Assembly: GCF_004216555.1 (NCBI RefSeq)
Contig: NZ_SGWQ01000003.1
Coordinates: forward strand, 668,146 to 732,145
From: Herbihabitans rhizosphaerae
Lineage (GTDB): Bacteria > Actinomycetota > Actinomycetes > Mycobacteriales > Pseudonocardiaceae
Length of the DNA stretch: 64,000 nucleotides
Reading direction: 5' to 3'
Both the position numbers and the translations under genes were made by a program. Of this stretch, positions 54,623 through 62,132 are shown piece by piece. Position 1 is the stretch's first letter; each line of letters begins with the position of its first letter. Under the pieces are notes generated by a model that did not search any database, was not told the DNA's origin, and worked only from the letters and a program-made list of their open reading frames with translations.

Positions 54623-55426
54623 TCACATGGTCAGCTCCGGGCTGGTCACGATGGCCACGACCTGCTCCTCGGTCAGCGGCATCGGAGCTTCCGCACCAGC
54701 GTAGAGCGACAATTGCACGACCACGCCGTCGTTGCGGTAGTGGACGACGTGTGACATGGCCGGGCCGCTCTCGGTGATGGTGTCCACGGTCACGACACCG
54801 TCCGGCCGCTCGATCCGCTTGCAGCCAAGGCCACCCTTCACACACGGACCGCTGGGCCCCTCGACGCCGGGCGAGCCGAGAATGAATTGTGGCCCGGCGT
54901 TCTGGTCGGACGCGGCTTTGCGCACCTCGTATCGGTGGTCGTCCTTGGTGAGGCCGACGAAGCCCTGCAGCATGTGCTGCACGTCCTTGCCGGAGTCGTA
55001 GGTCTCCTTGGACAGCGGCGACACCTCCACGTTGGTGGCGCCGGCCCGCTCGAACGCGCGCTTGAGCACGGGGCGCAGCCGCTCCGCGATCGTGTAGAGG
55101 TCCGCCTCGTTGTAGCCGCGCGGCATGGTGCCGGCCGGTGGCCACCCGTTCTGCTGCCGCACCGGCTTCGTACCGATGATCGGCACCGGCTCCTTCGGTC
55201 GCGGCTTGGCGGGCGCGACGGAATCCGTTGCGCCGCTTGGCATCGCGCTCGTGACGGCCACCGCGCTGGCCGCGATCGCCACGGTGGTCAGTGTCGCGCC
55301 GATCATGGCGCGCCGGCGCGCGGTCTGCTTGCGCGCGGTGGTCACCAGCCGGTCCGCGTCGAACGCCAGCGGCGGCTCGGTCAGCACGGCGTGCCGCAAG
55401 CCTTCCTTCACGTCGAACTCGTTCAC
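54623..55426 (-). CDS. Single-pass membrane partner of SigE-type sigma factor (module 3)
   Basis: A 267-residue protein starting at GTG 55426, overlapping the sigma stop (GTGA). N-terminus NEFDVKEGLRHAVLTEPPLAFDADRLVTTARKQTARRRA, membrane helix MIGATLTTVAIAASAVAVTSAM, Pro/Lys linker with WPPAGTMPRGYNEADLYTIAERLRPVLKRAFERAG (also seen in module 2 as WPPAGVRPKHYTAEQLRAISERTRAYF), and an outer domain with GPCVKGGLGCKRIERPDG, ending LTEEQVVAIVTSPELTM. Clear paralogue of the module 2 protein. Anti-sigma role inferred. Confidence 0.75.
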   Translation of the reverse strand: MNEFDVKEGLRHAVLTEPPLAFDADRLVTTARKQTARRRAMIGATLTTVAIAASAVAVTSAMPSGATDSVAPAKPRPKEPVPIIGTKPVRQQNGWPPAGTMPRGYNEADLYTIAERLRPVLKRAFERAGATNVEVSPLSKETYDSGKDVQHMLQGFVGLTKDDHRYEVRKAASDQNAGPQFILGSPGVEGPSGPCVKGGLGCKRIERPDGVVTVDTITESGPAMSHVVHYRNDGVVVQLSLYAGAEAPMPLTEEQVVAIVTSPELTM

Positions 55427-55971
55427 AATGTCACCGTTCCCAAACTGTTCGGACCGGAACGTGGCGCGATCGCACCGACGGCCTTGCGCAGCGACGCCAG
55501 CCCGCGTGCGGTCTGGCTCTTGACGTTGCCCTCCGAGCAGCGCATCACCTCGGCCGTCTCGGCGACCGACAGCTCCTCGAAGTACCGCAGCACCAGTGCC
55601 GCCCGCTGCCTCGCCGGCAGGATGAGCAGCGCCCGGTGCACGGTGTCGCGTGTCCACGCACGCCCTGCCGCGTCGGCCGGGTCGGCACCCACCTGCTCGA
55701 TGTCCGGCACGTCCGCGTGCTGGGTCTCCGAACGCCGCCACGGCCGGCGCCGTTCGTCCATCCAGGTACGCAGCAGCACCGTGCGGGCGTAGGCGCCCAC
55801 CGCGTGCCGGTGCTTCATCTTCGGCCAAGCCCGGTAAATCTTGATCAAGGCCGCCTGCATCAGGTCCTCCGCGAGATGCCAGTCGCCGCAGAACAAGTAC
55901 GCACAGCGACGCAGGCTCAGCGCGTTGGTCGACGCGAACGCCTTGTAGGACTCTTCGTCAGCGGAATCCAC
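55423..55971 (-). CDS. SigE-family ECF sigma factor (module 3)
   Basis: A 182-residue sigma factor: region 2 RRCAYLFCGDWHLAEDLMQAALIKIYRAWPKM, region 4 LPARQRAALVLRYFEELSVAETAEVMRCSEGNVKSQTARGLASLRK. GTG 55971. Overlaps the membrane partner by four bases. Third in the tandem block; the TetR gene ends 58 bases upstream of its start. Confidence 0.9.
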   Translation of the reverse strand: MDSADEESYKAFASTNALSLRRCAYLFCGDWHLAEDLMQAALIKIYRAWPKMKHRHAVGAYARTVLLRTWMDERRRPWRRSETQHADVPDIEQVGADPADAAGRAWTRDTVHRALLILPARQRAALVLRYFEELSVAETAEVMRCSEGNVKSQTARGLASLRKAVGAIAPRSGPNSLGTVTL

Positions 55972-56029
55972 GTGGCCCTCCTTCCGCTCGTCGCCGTCTA
56001 CACACGACGAGCGGACCGGAACGGTTGCG

Positions 56030-56608
56030 TCAGTCCACCAGCGCGTCGCGCAACATGCGGGCGGCCGCCGCGCGGGGATCGGGGTTCACCTCGATCAACG
56101 CGTTCACCACGGCGCCGTCCACGAGCGCGATGATCTGCTCGAGGCGCGTGGCGTCCATCGGCATGCCGGAGCGTTCGAAGACGTCGCGCAGCAGCCCGCG
56201 CAGTTCGGCGCCCAACGTGCGCATCAGCGGACGGAGATAGGGCCTGCGGCCGGTGGCGACGAGCCGCTCGTAGCGCAGCAGCACGGCCTCGGCATCGCTG
56301 TCCTCGCCGAGCAACTGGTCCAGCACGAGGTCGACGAGGGTGTCCACGCCGCGCTGCCGGGTGGCCAGCTCCTCGAGCTTGCGCCGCCCGTCGGCCAGTT
56401 CGGCGCGGCCCTGTGCCTCGGCGGCGGCGGTGATCAGATCGTCGAGCGAGTCGAAGTAGTAGGTGGTCGAGGCGAGCGGCAGGCCGGCGCGCTCGGCGAT
56501 CGCGCGATGCCTGATCGCGTCGAACCCGCCCTCCACGAGCAGCTCTGCGGCGGCGTCCACGAGTGCCTTGCGGCGTCGTTCGCCCTTGGGAGTGCTCGCC
56601 GTGGTCAT
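56030..56608 (-). CDS. TetR-family transcriptional regulator
   Basis: A 192-residue regulator. The N-terminal helix-turn-helix is RRRKALVDAAAELLVEGGFDAIRHRAIAERAGLPLASTTYYFDSLDDLITAAAE; the rest is an all-helical ligand domain. ATG 56608. It interrupts the sigma/membrane-partner block on the same strand, between modules 3 and 4, and lies 22 bases behind the module 4 partner gene, so it may be in that operon. No divergent target gene is adjacent. Confidence 0.92.
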   Translation of the reverse strand: MTTASTPKGERRRKALVDAAAELLVEGGFDAIRHRAIAERAGLPLASTTYYFDSLDDLITAAAEAQGRAELADGRRKLEELATRQRGVDTLVDLVLDQLLGEDSDAEAVLLRYERLVATGRRPYLRPLMRTLGAELRGLLRDVFERSGMPMDATRLEQIIALVDGAVVNALIEVNPDPRAAAARMLRDALVD

Positions 56609-56630
56609 GCGAGAAATGGTGACAGGTGGC

Positions 56631-57401
56631 TCAGAGCTTCGCGCCGAGACGCTGTGCGACGGCCGTCACCTGGCCGGCGAACGGCGCGCGGTTGGTGCCC
56701 TTCATCGGCTCGCTGGCGATGAACACGTTGCCACCAGAGTGTGTCCTGGCCTGGGCGGTCGTCGAGCCGGGGCTGAGCGCGCCCTCCCACGGCGGCGCGC
56801 CGAGCGCGGTGCCGGGGCGGGTGACCACGACGGAGACCGTGCCGCGCGCGCCGGTGCCGTCGTCGCCGACGGCCAGCGCCACGGACCGGGAGCCGAGCGG
56901 ACAGGAGATGTCCGCGCGGAGAGGCTGGGAACCGGCGACGGACGGGAGCTCGCCCGCGAGGGCTGCAGCAAGCTCACCGTCCGCCGCCTGGTCGCACCCG
57001 CTAAGGGTGCTGCCGGCCGAGGGGCCGGCGGTCCCGCTTCCGTCGCCTCCCTGCTTAGGCGACGACTGCGGGAGTCCTTCGGGAACCGCCCGGGTCTGCC
57101 CCGGGGGTTTGCCACTGTTCTCGCCACGCGGCGAGAACTTGTTACTCGTCGTAACGCTCGGTGCCGCGGCGACAGCGGCACTGTCACCACTGCCGTTCGA
57201 GCCGTCACCCCAGACGGTAGTGCCTACCACCACACCACCGGCAAGTAGCGCGACCCCGAATGCCGACGCCGCCACGATACCGTTCCTGCGCCGAATAGTC
57301 GCGCGGTGTGATGCGGCGGCCACATCCGACTGGGTGAATGAGGCGGGTGGCACGTCACGCACTGCATCCCGGAACACATCAGAGATCTTCTGCTCGTCCA
57401 T
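56631..57401 (-). CDS. Single-pass membrane partner of SigE-type sigma factor (module 4)
   Basis: A 256-residue protein: N-terminus DEQKISDVFRDAVRDVPPASFTQSDVAAASHRATIRRRN, membrane helix GIVAASAFGVALLAGGVVVGTTVW, a Gly/Ser/Pro linker, and an outer domain with Cys pairs (LSGCDQAADGEL, ADISCPLGSRSVALAVG). ATG 57401 with GAGGAGG eight bases upstream. Its outer domain is unlike those of modules 2 and 3, so only the architecture is shared. It follows the sigma gene by 37 bases rather than overlapping it. Confidence 0.72.
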   Translation of the reverse strand: MDEQKISDVFRDAVRDVPPASFTQSDVAAASHRATIRRRNGIVAASAFGVALLAGGVVVGTTVWGDGSNGSGDSAAVAAAPSVTTSNKFSPRGENSGKPPGQTRAVPEGLPQSSPKQGGDGSGTAGPSAGSTLSGCDQAADGELAAALAGELPSVAGSQPLRADISCPLGSRSVALAVGDDGTGARGTVSVVVTRPGTALGAPPWEGALSPGSTTAQARTHSGGNVFIASEPMKGTNRAPFAGQVTAVAQRLGAKL

Positions 57402-57438
57402 CACGGCCACCTCCTCTTCTTCTCAACCAGTACCACGA

Positions 57439-57969
57439 TCACGACGGCGACCTCAGGTCGTCCAGCGCATCGCCGAGCACATCCCGCAGCGCCGCGAGCC
57501 CGCGCGCGGTCTGGCTCTTCACGGTCCCCTCCGAGCACTTGAGCGCCTCGGCGGTGGCCGTGACGTCCAAGCCCTCCAGGAACCGCAGCACGAGCACGGC
57601 CCGCTGCCGTGGCGGCACCTCGCGCAGCGCCTCCACCAGGGTGGACCTGGTGGCGACCGAGTCGGCGACCCGATCACCACCGGAGCCGTCACTGTGCGCC
57701 GACTCCGGCATCTGCTCGACGTACCGCTCCCGCCGCCAGGGACGGCGGGACTCGTCGATCATCGACCGCACCACGGTCCTGCGTACGTAAGCGTCCAGGG
57801 CTCCCTTGTCCCGGATCTTTCGCCATCTGCGGTGCAGTGCGATGAACGCGGTCTGTGCGAGATCGTCCGCCCGGTGCCAGTCGCCACACATCAGGAAGGC
57901 GGTTCGCCGCACCGCGTCCCGGCGTGCGGCGAAGTATTCCGCGAACTCCTGTTCGTGGCGCTGATCCAC
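57439..57969 (-). CDS. SigE-family ECF sigma factor (module 4)
   Basis: A 176-residue sigma factor: region 2 RRTAFLMCGDWHRADDLAQTAFIALHRRWRKI, region 4 VPPRQRAVLVLRFLEGLDVTATAEALKCSEGTVKSQTARGLAALRDV. GTG 57969. Outermost member of the tandem block; divergent from the threonine aldolase gene, with 187 bases between, so the promoter of this operon is there. Confidence 0.9.
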   Translation of the reverse strand: MDQRHEQEFAEYFAARRDAVRRTAFLMCGDWHRADDLAQTAFIALHRRWRKIRDKGALDAYVRRTVVRSMIDESRRPWRRERYVEQMPESAHSDGSGGDRVADSVATRSTLVEALREVPPRQRAVLVLRFLEGLDVTATAEALKCSEGTVKSQTARGLAALRDVLGDALDDLRSPS

Positions 57970-58156
57970 GCGGACTCTCTCTTCGTTGGCAAGACGGAAC
58001 GACTGGCCGCCACGGTTGCACGAACCGCTGCCGAGTTTCTACGCCATCACCCGATAGACGCTTCGAGCGGGGCGAAGGTGGCCTTGGCCCCCGCCGGGGA
58101 CACACGAAGGTGCGCCCTCACGTGCGCACCACTACCCACTGTGATGTGATCGGATC

Positions 58157-59167
58157 GTGACCACCTCACCTCCCGTGGACCTCCGCTCCGACACGATCAC
58201 CCGACCGGATGACGTCATGCGAGCGGCCATGGCCGCCGCGGAGGTCGCCGACGACGTACTCGACCACGACCCGACCATGCGCCGGCTCGAGGAGCGGGTC
58301 GCCGATCTGCTCGGCCTCGACGCCGCCCTGTGGGTGCCGACCGCCTCCATGGGCAACGTGATCGCGCTGTGCGCGCACCTGGAGCGCGGCGACGAGTTCC
58401 TCGCGCCGGCCGGCGCGCACGTGCTCAGCGACGAGCTCGGCGCGCCCGCGTGGCTCGCCGGCGGCATGCCGCACCCGCTGCCGACGCCGATCACCGAGGA
58501 CGCCGTGCGCGCGGCGGCCGGCGGCACCCGGCCGTACTTCGACCTGCGCACCACGCTGCTGTGTCTGGAGAACACCCACAACGCGTCCGGCGGCACGGTC
58601 ACCGCGCCGGACCGGCACGCCCGGCTCGTCGCCGCGGCACGCGCCGCCGGGCTGCGGGTGCACCTGGACGGCGCGCGGCTGTGGAACGCGTCGGTGCGGC
58701 TCGACGTGCCACCGGCGGCGCTCACCGTCGGCGTGGACACCGCACAGGTGTGCCTCAGCAAGGGGCTCGGCGCGCCGGTCGGCTCGGTGGTCGCCGGTAC
58801 CACGGAGTTCGTCACGCGGGCGCGCCGGCTGCGCAAGATGCTCGGCGGCGGGGTGCGCCAGGGTGGCGTGCTCGCCGCAGCCGGAATCGTTGCGCTACAA
58901 CGAATCCCGGACCTGGCAGTCGATCACGAGAACGCCCGGCTCCTGGCCGACGGGCTCGTCGAGCGTGGCTGGCGGGTGACACCGCCGGAGACCAACATCG
59001 TGCGCGCCGAGGTTCCGGACGCGGCCGCCACACTGGAATCGCTTGCCCGCGCCGGAGTGCTGGCCAGCCCGTCCGGCACCGGCATCCGGTTCGTGACCCA
59101 CCGCGACGTGTCCACAGTGGACATTCGCACGGTGCTCGAGCGGATCGGAGCCACGGTGGCGACGTGA
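58157..59167 (+). CDS. Low-specificity L-threonine aldolase-type PLP enzyme
   Basis: A 336-residue fold-type I PLP enzyme. VDLRSDTITRPDDVMRAAMAAAEVADDVLDHDPTMRRLEERVADLLG is the family start, LCLENTHNASGGTVT and VHLDGARLWNASV the cofactor-binding motifs, and LSKGLGAPVGSVVAGT contains the PLP lysine. Cleaves threonine to glycine and acetaldehyde. GTG 58157 overlaps nothing; family length is normal. A GTCCACAGTGGAC palindrome is at 59110-59122. Confidence 0.92.
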   Translation: MTTSPPVDLRSDTITRPDDVMRAAMAAAEVADDVLDHDPTMRRLEERVADLLGLDAALWVPTASMGNVIALCAHLERGDEFLAPAGAHVLSDELGAPAWLAGGMPHPLPTPITEDAVRAAAGGTRPYFDLRTTLLCLENTHNASGGTVTAPDRHARLVAAARAAGLRVHLDGARLWNASVRLDVPPAALTVGVDTAQVCLSKGLGAPVGSVVAGTTEFVTRARRLRKMLGGGVRQGGVLAAAGIVALQRIPDLAVDHENARLLADGLVERGWRVTPPETNIVRAEVPDAAATLESLARAGVLASPSGTGIRFVTHRDVSTVDIRTVLERIGATVAT

Positions 59168-59300
59168 CGACAGTGCTGTCCGTACCCCAGTGGCAGGGAT
59201 CGATGGCGCACCTGAGCAACCGGCGCGTCAGGGTGACCCACCATCGCGCGCACCCCGTACGCGGAACACCCTCATGTTCTCCGCGACCCACGCAACCTCT

Positions 59301-59375
59301 CTGACCTGCACTTTTACAGCCGCTCGGAGACTTTAGCGGGCTAAAGTACGCGAAGCGGGGTTGTGCGGTTGTCAA
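59301..59375. repeat. Convergent-interval repeat, family C (copy 2)
   Basis: Same palindrome ACTTTAGCGGGCTAAAGT (59330-59347) with ACGC after it, preceded by CTGACCTGC..CTTTT and followed by TTGTCAAG, as at 50831-50912. Lies between the threonine aldolase and the convergent channel gene. Confidence 0.82.
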
Positions 59376-59407
59376 GTTCGAGGCGGGCGTGACTGTGTCG
59401 CCGGCCG

Positions 59408-59614
59408 GTGTACGTGCACGTCGACCTGGACGTACTCGATCCGGGGGAGTTCTCGTCGGTCGGCTATCCGGTGCCGGGCGGCGCGTCGTCACTTCTGCTC
59501 GCCGAGCTGATCTCCGGGCCGGACGACGTGGTCGGCGGGGCCATCACCGAGTACGCGCCCACCGCCGGAGAGGCCGACGTGATTCGTCGTCTGGGGGCCG
59601 CGATCGGTGGCTAG
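59408..59614 (+). pseudogene. Arginase/agmatinase-family C-terminal remnant
   Basis: The frame ending TAG 59612-59614 encodes YVHVDLDVLDPGEFSSVGYPVPGGASSLLLAELI and a family-like ending. VHVDLDVLDP with a second Asp-rich context is the manganese-binding signature of arginase-family enzymes, which are normally about 300 residues. Only the last 68 or so remain. Its last 126 bases are antisense to the 3' end of the channel gene. The 5' part is lost; the family C repeat lies immediately upstream of the breakpoint. Confidence 0.7.
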
Positions 59615-60355
59615 CTGATCGCGCAGCGCCGCCAGGTCCCCGCGCAACGCCCGCACCTCTTCGCGCGTGATGTGCTCGATGGACTGCTCGACCCCCTGGA
59701 TCTTCTCCACGAACCAGGACGCGATCACACCGGTGACCACACCGAGCAACGCGATCCCGCCGATCATCAGACCCGCGGCGACCATTCGCCCCTCGGCCGT
59801 CGTCGGGTACCGGTCGCCGTAACCGACCGTGGAGATCGTGGTGATGGTCCACCACATCGCCTCCCCGAAGCTGGTGATGCTCGCGTCCGGGTTGTGCCGC
59901 TCGGCGTCCAGTACGGCCAGCGACGCGCACAGGCCGACCAGCAGCGTCACGCCGGCCACGTACACCCCGACCTGCCCGCGCACGGACGTCGCCACTCGCC
60001 GGTTGAGCACCCGGACCACGGTCACCAGGCGCAGCACCCGAAGCTGGCGCACCCACGGCAGCAGCACGATCAGCAAATCGAACAGGTGCGTCCAGAGGAA
60101 CCGGCCCTTGCGGCGGGACAGGTAGAACCTGATCAGGTAGTCGACCGAGAACAGCGCCCAGACGGCCCACATCACCAGCTCGAGGAACTGGTGCACGCCC
60201 TGTGACTTGGCCGTGTCGAGCACCTGCCACCCGTAGGCGAACAGGAACGCGATGGCGAGGCCGGTCAGCGGCCAGTCCGTGCGCCGTTCCCACGCGGACA
60301 GGCGCGGCTCGTCGGGGTCGTCGCGGAGGCGATCTGCCAGTAGTCCCTGGGACAT
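59489..60355 (-). CDS. Voltage-gated potassium channel-type ion channel
   Basis: A 288-residue protein with the six-helix Kv layout: S1 LTGLAIAFLFAYGWQVL, S4 with regularly spaced arginines (WVRQLRVLRLVTVVRVLNRR), pore helix and filter WWTITTISTVGYGDRYP (TVGYG), then S6 MIGGIALLGVVTGVIASWFVEK and a short coiled coil (REEVRALRGDLAALRDQLA). The final 36 residues (TDRGPQTTNHVGLSGGGRVLG...) are encoded antisense to the arginase remnant and look non-native. ATG 60355. Potassium-selective by filter sequence; physiological role unknown. Confidence 0.88.
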   Translation of the reverse strand: MSQGLLADRLRDDPDEPRLSAWERRTDWPLTGLAIAFLFAYGWQVLDTAKSQGVHQFLELVMWAVWALFSVDYLIRFYLSRRKGRFLWTHLFDLLIVLLPWVRQLRVLRLVTVVRVLNRRVATSVRGQVGVYVAGVTLLVGLCASLAVLDAERHNPDASITSFGEAMWWTITTISTVGYGDRYPTTAEGRMVAAGLMIGGIALLGVVTGVIASWFVEKIQGVEQSIEHITREEVRALRGDLAALRDQLATDRGPQTTNHVGLSGGGRVLGDGPADHVVRPGDQLGEQK

Positions 60356-60426
60356 GGGCGCAATCGTGACGCGTCAAGCCGCGATCTTCCACCGGTTCGG
60401 ACGAACCGGTCTCACCCGAACGGAGG

Positions 60427-60597
60427 CTAGGAGCGGATTTGCTTGTTGCTCTTGCCCTTGATCGCGCCGTAGGCGACCACACCGGCGGTGACCACCACGC
60501 CGATGATCACCAGTGTGCCGATCGCCTTCACCACCCAGCCGATGAGCATGAACGCCAGCCAGACCACGACCAGCGCCCCAATGATCTTGATGAGCAT
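60427..60597 (-). CDS. Small two-helix membrane protein
   Basis: A 56-residue protein: IKIIGALVVVWLAFMLIGWVVKAIGTLVIIGVVVTAGVVAYGAIKG, i.e. nearly all hydrophobic, two helices, basic tail. ATG 60597 with GGGGAGG four bases upstream; this decides the start over an upstream in-frame ATG at 60633. Function unknown. It precedes the channel gene on the same strand and might be co-transcribed. Confidence 0.7.
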   Translation of the reverse strand: MLIKIIGALVVVWLAFMLIGWVVKAIGTLVIIGVVVTAGVVAYGAIKGKSNKQIRS

Positions 60598-60826
60598 CGA
60601 ACCTCCCCGGCTAGCGAAACTCTGGCCCTTCAACGATCAACCCGCGCACCGGGTTCCAGGCGGACTGTATCGGTGTCGGCCTGCCGGCTCAGCGGTAAGG
60701 GTTTCACTAGGTAGCCGCCGGGTCCGCAAAAGTAGGTGACGCGTCCCGACGAACGTCGGTGTCTGCCCAACCAGACAGAAAGCACCCTCGACCCATCGTC
60801 CCCTACCGGTGAAGGTGAGTTGAGAG

Positions 60827-61936
60827 ATGAACACCAAGGCAACCGTCAGAAGAGGCGGCGTGCTCGGTGCGGTCGCGATCGCCGCCTGTGGTCTCACACT
60901 GGGCGCGCTGTCCTCGCCGACGGCCGCCGCGCAGGAGCTGCCGGGCTTCGCGCCGGCGGTTCAGAAGTCCGCGATCGACGCGGTGACCTCCGCCCGAAGG
61001 CTCAGCGTCGACGCGGCCAAGGAGCTGCTGCGCAGCCAGCCACAGGACATCCGGAGCCTGACCGACCTCGCCAAGCAGCTCGGCGACCGTGCGGCCGGTA
61101 CCTACCTCGACGAGCACGGCACGCCCGTGGTGAACGTGCTCGACCAGACCGCGGCGGACTCCGTGCGCAAGACCGGCGCGGTGGCCAAGCTCGTCACCCG
61201 CTCGGCCACCCAGCTCACGAGCGCGCACGCGGTGCTGGACCGCTCGGTGACGCACACCGCGATCGGTATCGACAACAAGACCAACCAGGTCGTGCTGACC
61301 ATCGCGGACGCGGCCGACAAGACCGCCGTCTCGTCCCTGCTCGCCACCGCCGGCCAACTCGGTGACGCGGTGCGGGTGCAGAACGTGCCCGGCGCGATGA
61401 GCCTGACGATCCTCGGCGGCGAGGCCATCCGCGGCGACGGTGTGCGCTGCTCGGCCGGGTTCAGCGGCGACAGGGGCGGCGCGCGGTACAACGTGACCGC
61501 TGGACACTGCACCAAGGCCGTGGCGAACTGGGACATCGGGCCGTCCGAGGACGCCCAGTTCCCGGGTGCCGACATGGGCCTGATCCGCGTGACCAGCGGC
61601 GACGCGCCGAGTGCCGTGCACCTGTACGGCCAGGGCACCCAGGAGATCAGCGACGCCAAGGACGGCACCGTCGGCCAGGAGGTCTGCAAGAGCGGCAGCA
61701 CGACCAACCTGACCTGCGGCGAGGTCACCGAGGTCGGCGTCACCGTGAACTACCCGGAGGGCTCGGTCAGGGACCTGACCAAGACCAACGCGCAGGTCAA
61801 CAGCGGTGACTCGGGCGGCTGCCTGTTCGACGGCAGCAGCGCCATCGGCATCACGTCCGGCATGGACAACGGCGGCAACTCCTATTTCCAGCCGGCCGCC
61901 GCGGCGCTGTCCAACTATGGCGTGACTCTCGGCTGA
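60827..61936 (+). CDS. Secreted S1 serine protease, streptogrisin/alpha-lytic type
   Basis: A 369-residue preproprotein. Signal peptide about 1-35 (RRGGVLGAVAIAACGLTLGALSSPTAAAQ); a long propeptide to about residue 202, as in alpha-lytic-type proteases that need it for folding; then the protease with His227 (TAGHC), Asp249 (GADMGLI) and Ser329 (NSGDSGG). Cysteines pair as in the family (RCSAGF..GHC, VCKSG..LTCG). ATG 60827. A strong terminator follows. Confidence 0.93.
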   Translation: MNTKATVRRGGVLGAVAIAACGLTLGALSSPTAAAQELPGFAPAVQKSAIDAVTSARRLSVDAAKELLRSQPQDIRSLTDLAKQLGDRAAGTYLDEHGTPVVNVLDQTAADSVRKTGAVAKLVTRSATQLTSAHAVLDRSVTHTAIGIDNKTNQVVLTIADAADKTAVSSLLATAGQLGDAVRVQNVPGAMSLTILGGEAIRGDGVRCSAGFSGDRGGARYNVTAGHCTKAVANWDIGPSEDAQFPGADMGLIRVTSGDAPSAVHLYGQGTQEISDAKDGTVGQEVCKSGSTTNLTCGEVTEVGVTVNYPEGSVRDLTKTNAQVNSGDSGGCLFDGSSAIGITSGMDNGGNSYFQPAAAALSNYGVTLG

Positions 61937-61958
61937 CCGCGCCCAGCCACCACGCCGG

Positions 61959-61990
61959 CCGGCCCGATCCTCGCGGATCGGGCCGGTCTC
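61959..61990 (+). terminator. Rho-independent-type terminator
   Basis: CCGGCCCGATCC (61959-61970) pairs with GGATCGGGCCGG (61975-61986) around TCGC, followed by TCTCTTGT. Serves the S1 protease gene. Confidence 0.92.
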
Positions 61991-62080
61991 TTGTGGTCCT
62001 CAGAACATGTCTGAGTGCGCGTCTGAGAACCGCGGCATTTCCTGCACCGAACGGCAGCCACGCAAGCCGACCACAGGCCT

Positions 62081-62115
62081 TTCGGCGGAGCCGAACGGGC
62101 GGCGGCCTTGCCCGA
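62081..62115. repeat. Double-hairpin intergenic repeat, family F (copy 2)
   Basis: TTCGGC-GGA-GCCGAA (62081-62095), then CGGGC...GCCCG around GGCGGCCTT (62096-62114). Same two-hairpin plan and CCTTGCCCGAG ending as at 16843-16875. In the first helix the outer G-C pair there is a T-A pair here; the second helix is also re-paired. Confidence 0.72.
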
Positions 62116-62132
62116 GATATCAGACACCGTCC

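Noticed and set aside
52421-57969. Insertion element or transposon explaining the tandem sigma modules
   Set aside because: No transposase, terminal repeats or target duplications were seen; unequal crossing-over duplication is simpler.
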